A stretch of DNA of 64,000 bases from assembly GCA_036376245.1 (NCBI GenBank), contig DASVAS010000022.1, forward strand, positions 1 to 64,000. Reading direction: 5' to 3'. The notes below the pieces were generated by a model. The model had not been told where the DNA came from. It saw only the letters and a program-made list of their open reading frames with translations, and ran no database searches. Position 1 is the stretch's first letter, and each line of letters begins with the position of its first letter. The DNA comes from DATARR01 sp036376245 (GTDB lineage: Bacteria > Acidobacteriota > Thermoanaerobaculia > Multivoradales > UBA5704). Positions 55,601 through 64,000 of the stretch are shown here, piece after piece. The translations under genes were made by a program, and so were the position numbers.

Positions 55601-58146
55601 GGCAGGCCGGCGTCTTCGCCGTCCCTGTAGAACGCTCCCAGCTCCCGCACCAGCACCGCCAGGGACCAGAAGTCGGCCGTCACGTGGTGGACCGCCAGGA
55701 CCAGCCGCGCGCCGTCCTCGCGGTCGAAGAGGGCGGCCCGGAAGACCGGTCCCCGCTCCAGGTCGAAGGGCCGGAAGGCTTCCTCCTGCATGCGGCGGCG
55801 CAGCTCCTCCTCGCTCCAGCCGCGGGCGTCCTCCCGGAGGAAAGCGGCCGCAATCCGCTCGGGGATGCGCTGCACCGGCCCTGCGGGCGTGGAGGCGAAG
55901 GTGGCCCGCAGCCCGGGGTGGCGGTCCATCAGGGACTGGAGGGCGCGCCGCAGGCGCCCCGGGTCCACCTCGCCCACGATGCGGGCCGCGCCGGCGATGT
56001 TGTAGGCGGCGCTCTCCGGCGCCAGGCGGTGGAGGATCCAGATCGACCGCTGGCCCCAGGAGAGAGGGAATTCGCCGGCGCCGGGGCCCTGCGTCAATCC
56101 GGCGGCGGCCTCCGCGGGCTCGGCCTCCAGCATCCGCAGCGCCGCCTCTCGCAGGGACATCCCCTCCAGCAGTCCGGCGATGGGCAGCGCCACCCCCATC
56201 TCGTCCTCGACGGCGTTCTTCAGCTCCACCGCCACCAGGGAGTCCATGCCGAAGCCGGAGAGCGGCTTCTCGGGATCGATGCGATCAATGCGGGCGCCGT
56301 CCACCTTCGCCAAGCGGGCGAAGGCGCGGCGCAGCCAGCGCTCGGCCAGGTCCAGCCGCTCGCCCGGCGGGGCCGCCAGCAGGGCGTCGCGGAGGGGACC
56401 CTCGGCGGCCTCGGGCTCGGCCGCGGCGTCCAGGCGGCTGCGGCCCAGCGGGCTCAGCTCGCCGGATAGATAAAGGTCGCGGCATCCCCGGCGCTGGATC
56501 TTGCCGCTGGTGGTGCGGGGCACGCCGCCCTGGGAAACCAGCACCACCTCGTGGACCAGGGTCTCGTGCTCCTCGGCCACGGCGCGGCGCACGGCTTCCG
56601 CCACCTCGTCCAGCCCGCCGGCGTGGCGGTCCACCTCGTGGACCACCACCAGCCGCTCCTCGCCGGCCACGTCCACGGAGAAGGCCGCGCCCACCGCGCC
56701 CCGCAGGGCCGGATGGCTGCGCTCCGCCGTCAGCTCGACGTCCTGGGGATAGTGGTTGCGCCCGCGGAGGATGATGAGGTCCTTGATGCGGCCGGTGATG
56801 AACAGCTCGCCGCCGTCCAGGAAGCCCAGGTCGCCGGTGCGCAGGTAGGGACCGTCGCCGTCCGGCAGCCGGGCGCCGAAGGTGCGCTCCGTCTCCTCGG
56901 GACGGTTCCAGTAGCCACGGGCCACGCTCTCCCCGGCCACCCAGATCTCGCCCACGCCGCGCGGCGGGCAGGGGACGCCCGTCTCCGGGTCCACGACGGC
57001 GACGCGCAGGTCCAGCAGGACCTGGCCGCTCCCCACCAGCTCCCGGCCGGCGCCGGGCTCGGCCCGGTGGGCGGCCAGGGCGTCCGCGTCGTAGCTCCGC
57101 GCCGCCGGCGGCTCGTCCGGCCGGCCGCCCGAGACCATCAGCGTGGCCTCGGCCAGGCCGTAGCAGGGATAGAGCGCCTCGCGGCGCAGGCCCGCCGGGG
57201 CGAACGCCTCGGCGAAGCGGGCCAGGGTCTCCGCCCGCACCGGCTCGGCGCCGTTGAAGGCCACCCGCCAGGACGACAGGTCCAGCCGCTCCCGCTCGGC
57301 GGCCGGCACCTTGCGCAGGCAGAGGTCGTAGGCGAAGTTCGGCCCGCCGCTGGTGGTGCCCCGGTATTTCGACACCGCCCGCAGCCACCGCGCCGGGTTC
57401 TGGAGGAACGCCACCGGCGACATCAGCACGCAGGGCGCCCCCACCCAGGTGGCCTGGAGGAGGTTCCCGATCAGCCCGAGGTCATGGTAGAGCGGCAGCC
57501 AGCTCACGAAGACCGAGTCCTCGCCGTGCTCGCAGGCCGCCTGGATCACCCGCTGGTTGTGGGCCAGGTTGGCGTGGGAGACCATGACCCCCTTGGGAGT
57601 GGAGGTCGAGCCGGAGGTGTACTGGAGGAAGGCGACGGCGTCCCCCGGCAGCTCCGGGTCGCGCCACTCGGCCGCCCGCTCGCGGGGGATCTCGTCCGTG
57701 CACAGCCAGGGCAGGGCGGGCATCCCCGCCTTGGCCAGCCAGCCGGCCACCCGCGCCGAGGCGGCGGTGGTGGAGAGGGCCGCCGCCGGCTGCGAATCCT
57801 CCAGGATGGCTTGCAGACGCGGCAGCAGGCGGGCGGACCGCGGCGGATAGGCCGGCACCGCGATCACCCCGGCGTAGAGGCAGCCGAAGAAGGCGGCCAC
57901 GAAGTCCAGGCCCGGGGGGAAGAGCAGCAGCGCCCGGTCCCCGGCGCGGCATGTCCGGCGCAGGGCCGCCGCGATAGCCCGCGCCCGCTCGTCCAGCTCG
58001 CGATAATCGAGACTGCCGGCCTCCTCCTCGCCGTCCGCCAGGAAGGTGTAGGCCCGCCGCTCCGGGGTCAGCGCCGCCCGCAGCCGCAGGGCCTCAGCGA
58101 GTGTCGCCGCGCCTTCGTAGGGGATTGTCTCGGAGATCTCCGTCAT
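43672..58146 (-). CDS. Lipo-initiating NRPS: FAAL-ACP plus modules 1-4 (gene A)
   Basis: First protein of the line, 4,824 aa. Order: fatty acyl-AMP ligase 1-555, ACP (Ser 636), starter C1 691-1100, A1 1153-1649, PCP1 1660-1736; C2-A2-PCP2 1750-2753; C3-A3-PCP3 2776-3763; C4-A4-PCP4 3786-4803. The FAAL activates a free fatty acid as acyl-AMP and passes it to the ACP; C1 then acylates the first amino acid. I chose ATG at 58146 because homology begins at once after it (MTEISETIPYEG) and GGAG lies 9 nt upstream; the frame stays open to a TTG at 58260, but those 38 residues match nothing I recognise. The C-terminus is an acidic tail (EEGLETHGEAHG) that probably docks gene B. No epimerization or methyltransferase domain is present. 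Confidence 0.96.
43925..45430 (-). repeat. Direct repeat, copy 1 (A4 coding region)
   Basis: Long near-identical DNA match to 47005-48515 at an offset of about 3,084 bp. Differences are mostly third-position changes. It covers the whole A domain and part of the PCP but not the C domain. Confidence 0.88.
46850..49830 (-). other. Module 3: C - A - PCP
   Basis: C3 (about 48530-49820) has HHIAADGWS. A3 pocket residues are D-M-F-D-N-G-L-T-F. The frame IDTVPSA / NLGGEPL / YGPSEDTT is that of the Ala-type A domains (DLFNNALTYK), but with Asp at 278 and Gly at 301; the substrate is left open. PCP3 has FFDLGGHSL. Confidence 0.9.
47005..48515 (-). repeat. Direct repeat, copy 2 (A3 coding region)
   Basis: Partner of 43925-45430. 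The two stretches can be aligned by eye almost without gaps over about 1.5 kb, so this is a recent A-domain duplication or gene conversion. Confidence 0.88.
49890..52905 (-). other. Module 2: C - A - PCP
   Basis: C2 has HHAVTDGWS. A2 has GFDAAVAEVW, VCFLPTPL, WTGGDRL and AYGPTECTVA, giving D-A-A-C-F-T-A-V-A, which matches no code I know. PCP2 has FFAAGGHSL. Confidence 0.88.
52930..56080 (-). other. Module 1: starter C - A - PCP
   Basis: C1 (about 54850-56075) begins LSWGQRSIWILHRL and has HHVTADFWS. The DFWS form is typical of C-starter domains that join a fatty acyl chain to the first amino acid. A1 has SPSFDVSVWE, TGFPPTPL, GVGGDRL and YGPAECAVV, giving about D-V-W-G-G-G-L-V-V with no match known to me. 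PCP1 has FFDLGGHSL. Confidence 0.88.
56090..58146 (-). other. Loading unit: fatty acyl-AMP ligase (FAAL) and ACP
   Basis: The ligase domain has YTSGSTSTPKGVM (near 57590-57620), WLPLYHDLGLIGN, PCYGLAEATL and YLRTGDLGF, all FAAL hallmarks, with TSGKIQRR near the catalytic Lys (about 56500). The ACP follows with GMDSL, the attachment Ser codon at 56239-56241. The type loads medium or long fatty acids without CoA. Confidence 0.95.
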
Positions 58147-58155
58147 CCGGCTGGG

Positions 58156-58159
58156 CTCC
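58156..58159 (-). promoter_or_regulatory. Ribosome binding site of gene A
   Basis: GGAG (in GTGGAGCC) lies 9 nt before ATG 58146 and supports this start over the upstream ATG at 58200 and TTG at 58260, which have no such site. Confidence 0.6.
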
Positions 58160-58459
58160 ACTGATAATCGATCCAACCCGCTGTCCAGGCGCACTCCCAT
58201 CGAACGAGGACACGTATCAGGGGCCCTCCACCGAAGACCAGTGGCGTGGAAACTTTGCAACAGGACCGGTTCGAGAGGCTGCTAGCGCCTGTCAGGCCGG
58301 TGAGGGGAAATGAATTAAAGCTCCGCTCGAACAATTTACGGATGGCGAAACCGAATCGGATTCATGGGTTTTATGAACCTAATGTCGTCCTCTACCTAAG
58401 TGCAGCTTCAAGGAAATTCGGGACAGGGCGTTTCCATCATCACGCGGGGCCAACTCCGC

Positions 58460-58669
58460 CCTGCCTTGGGCCGCCGCTGCCCCGGCGGGAGATGCGGCGG
58501 CCCTCGCGGGTACGGGAACGCCCCTGGCGGGGCTCTGACGGCCCCCGATCAGGCGGGTCCGGCCCGACCAGGGGGAGAGGCGCCCCTCGCGAGGGGCGGA
58601 GCCGCCTTTGCGGGGGCGGCGTTGCCCCCGCCGGGGGTGCGGCCGCCCTTCCGGGACGGGAACGGGCCC
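58460..58669. repeat. Ten-unit degenerate 21-bp GC-rich tandem array
   Basis: The 210 bp divide into ten units of exactly 21 bp. Most units have CC at the start, a GCGGG-like core at about positions 5-9 and CC at the end. Several contain or span small dyads: an 18-bp perfect palindrome at 58581-58598, and hairpins 58610-58617/58624-58631 and 58520-58524/58529-58533. Read in one frame it gives ten degenerate heptads (for example GRQSPAR, GVPVPAR), which confirms the period, but no gene signals accompany it. Confidence 0.85.
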
Positions 58670-58834
58670 CGCCTCCACGCTTCTAAAGGATGAGAAGGGC
58701 CGGGGGCGGATCTCGGGGGGCGATCCTATCCCAGGCGGGGATTGTTCCTCACTTGCTTTATTCCCATGGACTCACCCCGGATTTTATGCTACGGTCACAT
58801 TAAAGCTGTTCGTTTCGCTTCCTTGGAGGGAATC

Positions 58835-60841
58835 ATGCTCCGTCTCCGTCTTCGCTGGGCTGTTCTGCTGAGCTGGACCGTCCTGGCCGCCCTCTATCCG
58901 TCCACCGGACAGGGCCAGGGCGTGATCTGTACCCAACGGGACGACCAGCTCTGTTTCCAGGGCGGACGTTTCGTGGCCACGGTCGACTGGCAGATCCCGG
59001 GCGGCCGGTCCGGGCACGGGCACGCGGTGCCCCTGACCGCTGACACCGGACTGTTCTGGTTCTTCGACAACTCCAACGTCGAGCTGGTCCTCAAGGTGCT
59101 CGACGGGCGGCCGGCGAACGGCCATTTCTGGGTCTACTACGGCGGCCTCTCCGACGTGGCGTACACCCTCACCGTCTTCGATCTCCACACCGGGGCGCGG
59201 GAGGTCTACCGCAACCGTCCGGGACGGCTGGTCAGCCGCTCCCACACCAGCGCCTTCCTGCCCGAGGCCCCGGGAATCCCCACCGACACCGCGTCCCTGC
59301 CGTCGTCCCGCCTGCTGCGCCAGGGGTCCGAATTCCAGTCCAACGTCACCTCCCAGGGGGATCAGCGCTCCCCCGCCGTGGCCCTGGGGCCGGACGGCGG
59401 GTTCATGGTGGCGTGGACGGACAAGAATCCCGAGACCACCCTGCGGGACGTCTTCGGCCGGTTCTACGGCCCCACGGGACAGCCGCTGACGGGCGAGGTC
59501 CGGCTGCGTGCCTCGATCAACGGCGATCCGCCCAACGCGCGCCTGGCCGCCAGCCGCACCGGTGAATACATGGCGGTGTGGCTGGACGGTCCCGCCCTTT
59601 TCGGGCGCCTCTTCGGCGCCGACGGGACGCCCCTCACCGGCGAGATCAGGATCGGCGCCGGCCCAGGAAGCCCGTTCTCTCCGTCGGTCACCGCGGATCC
59701 CGCGGGCGGCTTCCTCGTGGCCTGGGTGAACGTCCTCGGGATCCCCGACAGCCCGTGGCCGATCCGCTGGCAGCGGTTCGACAACCAGGGCCAGCGGGTG
59801 GGCCTCGAGCTCGGCATCGAACGGCCGTCCCCCGGCCTGCCCGCCGTAGCGGGGTCCCCGGACGGCGGCTTCGTGCTGGTGTGGAACGAAGGCGCCGAGG
59901 TCTTCGGGACCGACATCCTGGCGCTGCGCCTCGACGAGACGGGCGTCCCCCTCCACAGCCAGGCGTTGCGGGTCAACACCGACGACGTCCGCCGCTACGC
60001 GGGGTCCCACCAGTTCCTGACGCCGCTCTTCCACCCGGACGGCGATTTCTCCATCGTCTGGGGGACCTCCGCCTTCCTGCCCTTCCCCGGCGCCGCGGGG
60101 GTCTACGCCCGCAGGTATGACGCTCTGGGCCGGCCGGTCACCCCCGTGGTCGCGCTCCGGACGGGCCTCCAGGGCGTCGACGCGAGACCCGCCGCCGCCG
60201 CTCTCCCTTCCGGGGAAAGCCTGGTGGTCTGGTTCGAGGACGGCCTCATCCCGGACCCCGACGGCGGCCTCTACGGCCAGCTCTTCAACAGCTCCTGGTC
60301 TCCGGTGGGCGGCGCGAGCCGCGTCAACACCTATACGGCGGACCAGCAGACCGAAGCGGCCCTGGCCGTGGACGCCGGCGGCGGCATCGTCGCCGCCTGG
60401 AGCAGCGGTTACGAAGACATCGGCATCCTCACGCCCCCCGGCGTCGGCCAGGGGACGCAGGACGGCGAGTTCTTCGGCGTCTTCGGCCAGCGCTTCACCC
60501 TGGCGAGCTGCGCCCTGAACGAGACCCAGCTCTGCCTCGGCGGACGCTTCCGGGTCGAGGTCCAATTCACCGATCCGCGGACGGGCCAGCCGGGGACGGC
60601 GCGCGCCGTCCCCCTGACCAGCGACACGGGCGCCTTCTGGTTCTTCGGCGACGCCAACGCCGAGCTGGTCATCAAGGCGCTGGACGGCAGGACCGTCAAC
60701 GGCCATTATTGGATCTACTACGGCGCCCTTTCCGACGTTCAGTACACCATCACCGTCACCGATACCCTGACCCACACAACCAAGACCTACGACAACCCGC
60801 GCGGCCGGCTGGCCAGCCGGGCGGATATCGGAGCTTTCTAA
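58835..60841 (+). CDS. Secreted seven-repeat propeller-like protein with two C-x7-C domains (gene D)
   Basis: A 668-aa protein with an N-terminal signal peptide (MLRLRLRWAVLLSWTVLAAL, then a Gly/Gln-rich stretch). The start has GGAGGG 4 nt upstream. Residues about 32-145 form a domain with CTQRDDQLC, GRFVATVDW, FWFFDNSNVELVLKVLDG and FWVYYGGLSDVAYTLTV. Then come about seven repeats of 50-60 residues, each with the theme P-A-V-A...DGGF-V-A-W...RR-F...G-P, suggesting a seven-bladed beta-propeller. Residues about 557-668 repeat the first domain (CALNETQLC, FWFFGDANAELVIKALDG). The two Cys in each copy may form a disulfide. I recall such proteins as common in Acidobacteriota, with no known function. 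The stop overlaps the next start by one base. Confidence 0.88.
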   Translation: MLRLRLRWAVLLSWTVLAALYPSTGQGQGVICTQRDDQLCFQGGRFVATVDWQIPGGRSGHGHAVPLTADTGLFWFFDNSNVELVLKVLDGRPANGHFWVYYGGLSDVAYTLTVFDLHTGAREVYRNRPGRLVSRSHTSAFLPEAPGIPTDTASLPSSRLLRQGSEFQSNVTSQGDQRSPAVALGPDGGFMVAWTDKNPETTLRDVFGRFYGPTGQPLTGEVRLRASINGDPPNARLAASRTGEYMAVWLDGPALFGRLFGADGTPLTGEIRIGAGPGSPFSPSVTADPAGGFLVAWVNVLGIPDSPWPIRWQRFDNQGQRVGLELGIERPSPGLPAVAGSPDGGFVLVWNEGAEVFGTDILALRLDETGVPLHSQALRVNTDDVRRYAGSHQFLTPLFHPDGDFSIVWGTSAFLPFPGAAGVYARRYDALGRPVTPVVALRTGLQGVDARPAAAALPSGESLVVWFEDGLIPDPDGGLYGQLFNSSWSPVGGASRVNTYTADQQTEAALAVDAGGGIVAAWSSGYEDIGILTPPGVGQGTQDGEFFGVFGQRFTLASCALNETQLCLGGRFRVEVQFTDPRTGQPGTARAVPLTSDTGAFWFFGDANAELVIKALDGRTVNGHYWIYYGALSDVQYTITVTDTLTHTTKTYDNPRGRLASRADIGAF

Positions 60842-62838
60842 TGCGAGCAGTATTCCGCGTTCTCCCCCTCGTCCTCCTCCTCGCGGCGGCCTTCCCCGCC
60901 CTGGGCGCCGCCCAGAGCTGCGCCGCCACCGACACCCGGCTCTGCCTCCAGGGCGGCCGCTTCCAGGTGGAGGTCGACTGGACCGTCCCCGGGCTGGGCT
61001 CCGGTCCCGGCCACGCCGTGCCGCTGACCAGCGACACCGGCACCTTCTGGTTCTTCAGCAACTCCAACGTCGAGCTGGTCATCAAGGTCCTGGACGGCCA
61101 GACGGTCAACGGCAACTTCTGGGTCTACTACGGCGGGCTCTCCGACGTCGCCTACAGGATCACCGTCACCGACACGCGGACGACGATGAAGCGGACCTAC
61201 GAGAACCCCCCGGGTAAGCTGGTGAGCCGGGCCGACACCGAGGCCTTCAAGGCGGAGCCCCCGGCCCCGCTCATCGCCGAGGCCCTCGCGATCGAGCCCG
61301 ACTCGCCGGTGGACCCCTCGCTGCCGCCGTCGCCCCTGCTGCGGCAGGGGCCGGAGATCCCCGTCAACCTCACCACACCCTATTTCCAGCAGCAGTCGTC
61401 GGTGGCGATCGGCGCCGACGGCGGCTTCCTGGTGGTCTGGGTGGACAACGGCCTGATCCGCGGGCGCTGGTTCGACGCCGCGGGACACCCCCGGACCGGC
61501 GAGGTCACGATCAACGCCGGAAACGCGGCGTGGTCGCCCCGAGTCGCCGCCAGCCCCACCGGCGGATTCATGGTCGTCTGGACCGAAGCCGACGACCTGT
61601 TCGCCCGCGTCTACGGAGCGGACGACCAATCGCTCGGGGCCCCGTTCCGCATCGGCTCCGACGCCAATGGAAGCCAGAGCTCGCCGGCGGTCGTGACGAA
61701 CGCCGCGGGCGGCTTCCTGGTGGCCTGGAAGGACGCCGGGAACACCCGGACGCGGCGCTTCAGCGCCCAGGGGGACCCGCTGGGGCAGGAAGCGGCCTTC
61801 GAACGCACGGAGAGCGCTTTCCGCCTGGCGGCCTCGCCGGCGGGCGGGTACGCGCTGGCCTGGACGGTCGCCAACGGATTCCTGCAGACGGACGTCCGGG
61901 CCCGGCGCCTCGACGCTCTCGGCCAGCCGGCCGGCCAGCCCTTCGCGGTCAGCACGAACGGCTTCTCGCGCCTGCCCGGCTATCACGACCACCCCGTGCC
62001 GGTCTTCCACGCGGACGGCGGGTTCTCCATCGTCTGGACGACCTACGCCTACGTGGGCACCATCCCGGACAACGTCCAGGGCCTGTACGCCCGGAGGTAC
62101 GGCGCGGACGGGCAGCCGGCGGGCGATGCGGTCCAGCTCCAGTTCAGCTCCGGCCCCAGCGTCACCCCGCCGTCCGCCGCCCTCCTCCCCTCCGGCGACG
62201 TCCTGGTGGTCTGGCACCAGTGGGCCATCCCGGAAGATCCCGACGGCGGCCTCTTCGGGCAGATCTTCGACGGCGCCTGGAAGCCCCGGTCCGCCGCGGC
62301 GCGGATCAACACCTTCACGGCCGACGAGCAGATCGAGCCCGCCGTGGCCGTGAGCGGCCAGGGCGACGTGGTCGCGACCTGGACCAGCGGCCGGGGGGAG
62401 CTGCCGATCCTGCCGCCTTCGGGATATGGCGAAGGGACGCAGGACGGCCACTACTACGGCGTCTTCGGCCAGCGCTTCGCCCTCGCCACCGCGAGCTGCG
62501 CCACGGCGACCACCCAGCTCTGCCTCGGCGGGCGCTTCCGGGTGGAGGTCCGCTTCACCGACCCGCGCAACGGCCAGCCCGGCGACGCGCACGCCATCCC
62601 CCTGACCAGCGACACCGGCGCCTTCTGGTTCTTCAACGCGGAGAACGTCGAGCTGGTCCTCAAGGTCCTGGACGGCCGGACGGTCAACGGCCATTTCTGG
62701 GTCTATCAAGGCGCCCTCTCCGACGTGGCCTACACGATCACGGTCGAGGACACCGAGACCGGCGAGACGAAGACCTACGAAAACGCGCCCGGACGGCTGG
62801 TCAGCCGGGCGGACGTGGAGGCGTTCCCGCTTCCCTGA
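60841..62838 (+). CDS. Secreted seven-repeat propeller-like protein, paralogue of gene D (gene E)
   Basis: A 665-aa tandem paralogue of the previous gene. ATG at 60841 shares its A with the stop TAA of gene D, and GGAG lies 7 nt upstream. Signal peptide MRAVFRVLPLVLLLAAAFPA. Domain 1 at about 24-140 (CAATDTRLC, FWFFSNSNVELVIKVLDG), seven propeller-type repeats, then domain 2 at about 551-665 (CATATTQLC, FWFFNAENVELVLKVLDG). The repeats of D and E align one to one, so the whole architecture was duplicated. Probably exported and cotranscribed with D; no catalytic motif seen. Confidence 0.88.
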   Translation: MRAVFRVLPLVLLLAAAFPALGAAQSCAATDTRLCLQGGRFQVEVDWTVPGLGSGPGHAVPLTSDTGTFWFFSNSNVELVIKVLDGQTVNGNFWVYYGGLSDVAYRITVTDTRTTMKRTYENPPGKLVSRADTEAFKAEPPAPLIAEALAIEPDSPVDPSLPPSPLLRQGPEIPVNLTTPYFQQQSSVAIGADGGFLVVWVDNGLIRGRWFDAAGHPRTGEVTINAGNAAWSPRVAASPTGGFMVVWTEADDLFARVYGADDQSLGAPFRIGSDANGSQSSPAVVTNAAGGFLVAWKDAGNTRTRRFSAQGDPLGQEAAFERTESAFRLAASPAGGYALAWTVANGFLQTDVRARRLDALGQPAGQPFAVSTNGFSRLPGYHDHPVPVFHADGGFSIVWTTYAYVGTIPDNVQGLYARRYGADGQPAGDAVQLQFSSGPSVTPPSAALLPSGDVLVVWHQWAIPEDPDGGLFGQIFDGAWKPRSAAARINTFTADEQIEPAVAVSGQGDVVATWTSGRGELPILPPSGYGEGTQDGHYYGVFGQRFALATASCATATTQLCLGGRFRVEVRFTDPRNGQPGDAHAIPLTSDTGAFWFFNAENVELVLKVLDGRTVNGHFWVYQGALSDVAYTITVEDTETGETKTYENAPGRLVSRADVEAFPLP

Positions 62839-62883
62839 GGAAAGGAATTTTCTGTTTTCACCATATCCTGTCAGGAGGAGAAG
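62839..62883 (+). promoter_or_regulatory. Short spacer with ribosome binding site of gene F
   Basis: The 45-bp gap is AT-rich for this genome and contains AGGAGG (62873-62878), 5 nt before the ATG at 62884. No terminator hairpin is visible, so E and F are probably cotranscribed. Confidence 0.7.
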
Positions 62884-64000
62884 ATGAGGATGAGTGTGAA
62901 GGGCCTGATCTCCCGGGGTCTCCTCGCCGCCCTCGCGGGCGCGCTCCCCGCCTCCGCCGCCGAGCTCGTCCCGGCCGGACCGGAGACCGTCATGACTCCG
63001 TCCGCGGAGGGCTTCCAGTATGCCCCCTCCCTGGCCTCTCTGGGTCCGGCCGGCATGGTCGCGGTCTGGGTCGAGGACGACGACACGGGAGGGGCCATCA
63101 AGGCCCGCTTCCTGGACACCGCCGGAGCTCCCGTTCCCGGCGAGATCGTGCTGCATCCCGGCGCGTCGGTCCTTTCCTATCTGAACTACCCGGAGGTGGC
63201 CGGCAGCCCCAACGGCAGCTTCGCCGCGGTCTGGGTGGATCAGAACCGGATCGTGGGGCGGCATTTCAAGAGCAGGAGCGACCCGGGAACCAGCCTGCGG
63301 ATCAGCCCTTCGGGGGACAGGATCCACCGCGGCCCCAGCGTGGCCATGGACGCCGCCGGCAACTTCGTGGTGGTCTGGTACGAAGACAGCCTCTTCAGCC
63401 TGGATCAGCGGCTCTTCGTCCGGCGCTTCGGCGCGGACGGCCTGCCGCTGGGCGATCCGGTGCGGGTGGACGAAACGCTGATCGGACCCGCCCACTACCA
63501 AAGCAACGGGTATCCGAGGGTGGCGATCCATTCCGACGGCAGCCTTCTCGTGACCTGGGACTCCTCAGGGGGAGTCAGGGCGAGGCGCTTCAACGGGCCG
63601 AGCCAGACCTGGTCGTCCGAAATCGAAGCCGGTTACGGGGCGCTGGCCGTTCCGGTCCTCTATCCGGAAGGGGACGGCGCCATCGTCTGGGTCGACAACG
63701 GCAAGGTCCGCCTCCGGGCCGTGAACGGCGGCGGGGCCTTCCAGGATCCTCCCGTGGAAGTTGGTCTGTACTCCGACCGCACGTCCAACGACTCCTCCTC
63801 ACCTTCCGTCGCCCTCGACCGGTCCGGCAACGCCCTGGTGCTTTGGACTACTTTGAAGCCCACGGCGCAGCCCTACGAGTACCGCTACGGCATCCAGGGC
63901 CGCCTCTTCGACCGTTTTCTGCAGCCCCGCGGCGACGCCTTCCTGGTCACCCCCGGCAACTTCGACGAGAGCGATCCGGCCGTGGCCGCCTCTCCCGCCG
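62884..64000 (+). CDS. Secreted propeller-repeat protein, 3' end beyond window (gene F)
   Basis: Open frame from ATG 62884 to the right edge (372 codons, no stop). A signal peptide (MRMSVKGLISRGLLAALAGA, cut near ASA-AE) is followed directly by propeller-type repeats of the D/E kind (ASLGPAGMVAVWVED, AGSPNGSFAAVWVDQ, AMDAAGNFVVVWYED, AIHSDGSLLVTWDSS, ALDRSGNALVLWTT). Unlike D and E it lacks the N-terminal C-x7-C domain; whether it has the C-terminal copy is outside the window. Function unknown. Confidence 0.85.
   Translation, partial: MRMSVKGLISRGLLAALAGALPASAAELVPAGPETVMTPSAEGFQYAPSLASLGPAGMVAVWVEDDDTGGAIKARFLDTAGAPVPGEIVLHPGASVLSYLNYPEVAGSPNGSFAAVWVDQNRIVGRHFKSRSDPGTSLRISPSGDRIHRGPSVAMDAAGNFVVVWYEDSLFSLDQRLFVRRFGADGLPLGDPVRVDETLIGPAHYQSNGYPRVAIHSDGSLLVTWDSSGGVRARRFNGPSQTWSSEIEAGYGALAVPVLYPEGDGAIVWVDNGKVRLRAVNGGGAFQDPPVEVGLYSDRTSNDSSSPSVALDRSGNALVLWTTLKPTAQPYEYRYGIQGRLFDRFLQPRGDAFLVTPGNFDESDPAVAASPA

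Larger units (their letters stand above)
58147..58834. other. Divergent intergenic region between NRPS operon and secreted-protein genes
   Basis: About 690 bp separate the leftward NRPS start and the rightward gene at 58835. The first part (58250-58430) is less GC-rich than its surroundings and is the likely place for the NRPS promoter; I could not fix a convincing -35/-10 pair on either strand. A short inverted repeat (TTCAT 58361-58365, ATGAA 58373-58377) could be an operator, weakly. The rest is mainly the 21-bp repeat array. Short frames here look like by-products of GC content. Confidence 0.7.

Noticed and set aside
58147..58260. Longer start of gene A at TTG 58260 or ATG 58200
   Set aside because: No ribosome site before either, and the extra residues match no FAAL N-terminus; ATG 58146 has GGAG and immediate homology.
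58581..58598. Rho-independent terminator at the palindrome
   Set aside because: The flanking genes are divergent, no T-run follows on either strand, and the palindrome has no loop; it is better explained as part of the repeat array.
58460..58669. CRISPR array
   Set aside because: Units are contiguous and degenerate, with no unique spacers and no cas genes nearby.
58379..58678. A 99-codon minus-strand frame with heptad-like repeats
   Set aside because: It has no ribosome site or homology; the heptads merely reflect the 21-bp DNA period.
60709..60840. Upstream extension of gene E into gene D
   Set aside because: The open frame extends left by chance; the signal peptide starts at ATG 60841 with GGAG 7 nt upstream.

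Overview
The window is dominated by one minus-strand assembly line for a large lipopeptide-polyketide. It runs from about 58.1 kb off the left edge and is carried by three overlapping genes. Very high GC, long G/C-ending codon runs and a family of secreted propeller-like proteins on the right flank suggest an Acidobacteriota genome, perhaps Thermoanaerobaculia. This is inference from recall of that protein family; a myxobacterium is the main alternative. No rRNA, tRNA, CRISPR array, insertion sequence or integrase was seen.

The order of synthesis is right to left. Gene A (58146-43672, 4,824 aa) starts with a fatty acyl-AMP ligase and an ACP, then a starter-type condensation domain and four C-A-PCP modules (1-4). 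Gene B (43679-28902, 4,925 aa) carries modules 5-9: an Asp-type module, then four modules whose adenylation domains form one unusual paralogous group; module 9 has no condensation domain. Gene C (28909 to beyond base 1, at least 9,636 aa with no in-frame stop) carries modules 10-18: two NRPS modules, a LYS2-like (2-aminoadipate-type) NRPS module, one malonyl-type PKS module with only a KR remnant, then Gly, Gly, Ser, Gly modules and a heterocyclization module cut by the edge. A sulfotransferase domain sits in line between the Ser carrier protein and the next condensation domain. Genes A/B and B/C overlap by 8 bp (ATG of the next gene over the TGA of the previous one), so they are probably one translationally coupled operon.

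Read by collinearity, the product would begin: acyl - X1 - X2 - X3 - X3 - Asp - X6 - X7 - X8 - (X9, uncertain) - X10 - X3 - Aad-like - malonate (beta-keto) - Gly - Gly - Ser (sulfated, or converted to dehydroalanine?) - Gly - Cys/Ser/Thr (azoline) - and more beyond the window. No epimerization, methylation, thioesterase, MbtH, transporter or phosphopantetheinyl transferase is present here; release and export must be encoded elsewhere.

The divergent intergenic region (58147-58834) holds a degenerate tandem array of ten 21-bp GC-rich units (58460-58669). To its right, three plus-strand genes (58835-60841, 60841-62838, 62884 to beyond 64000) encode signal-peptide proteins with about seven propeller-type repeats; the first two also have a C-x7-C domain at each end of the propeller. 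Translations of gene C, adenylation-code residues and domain borders were read by eye; borders are good to roughly +/-50 bp.
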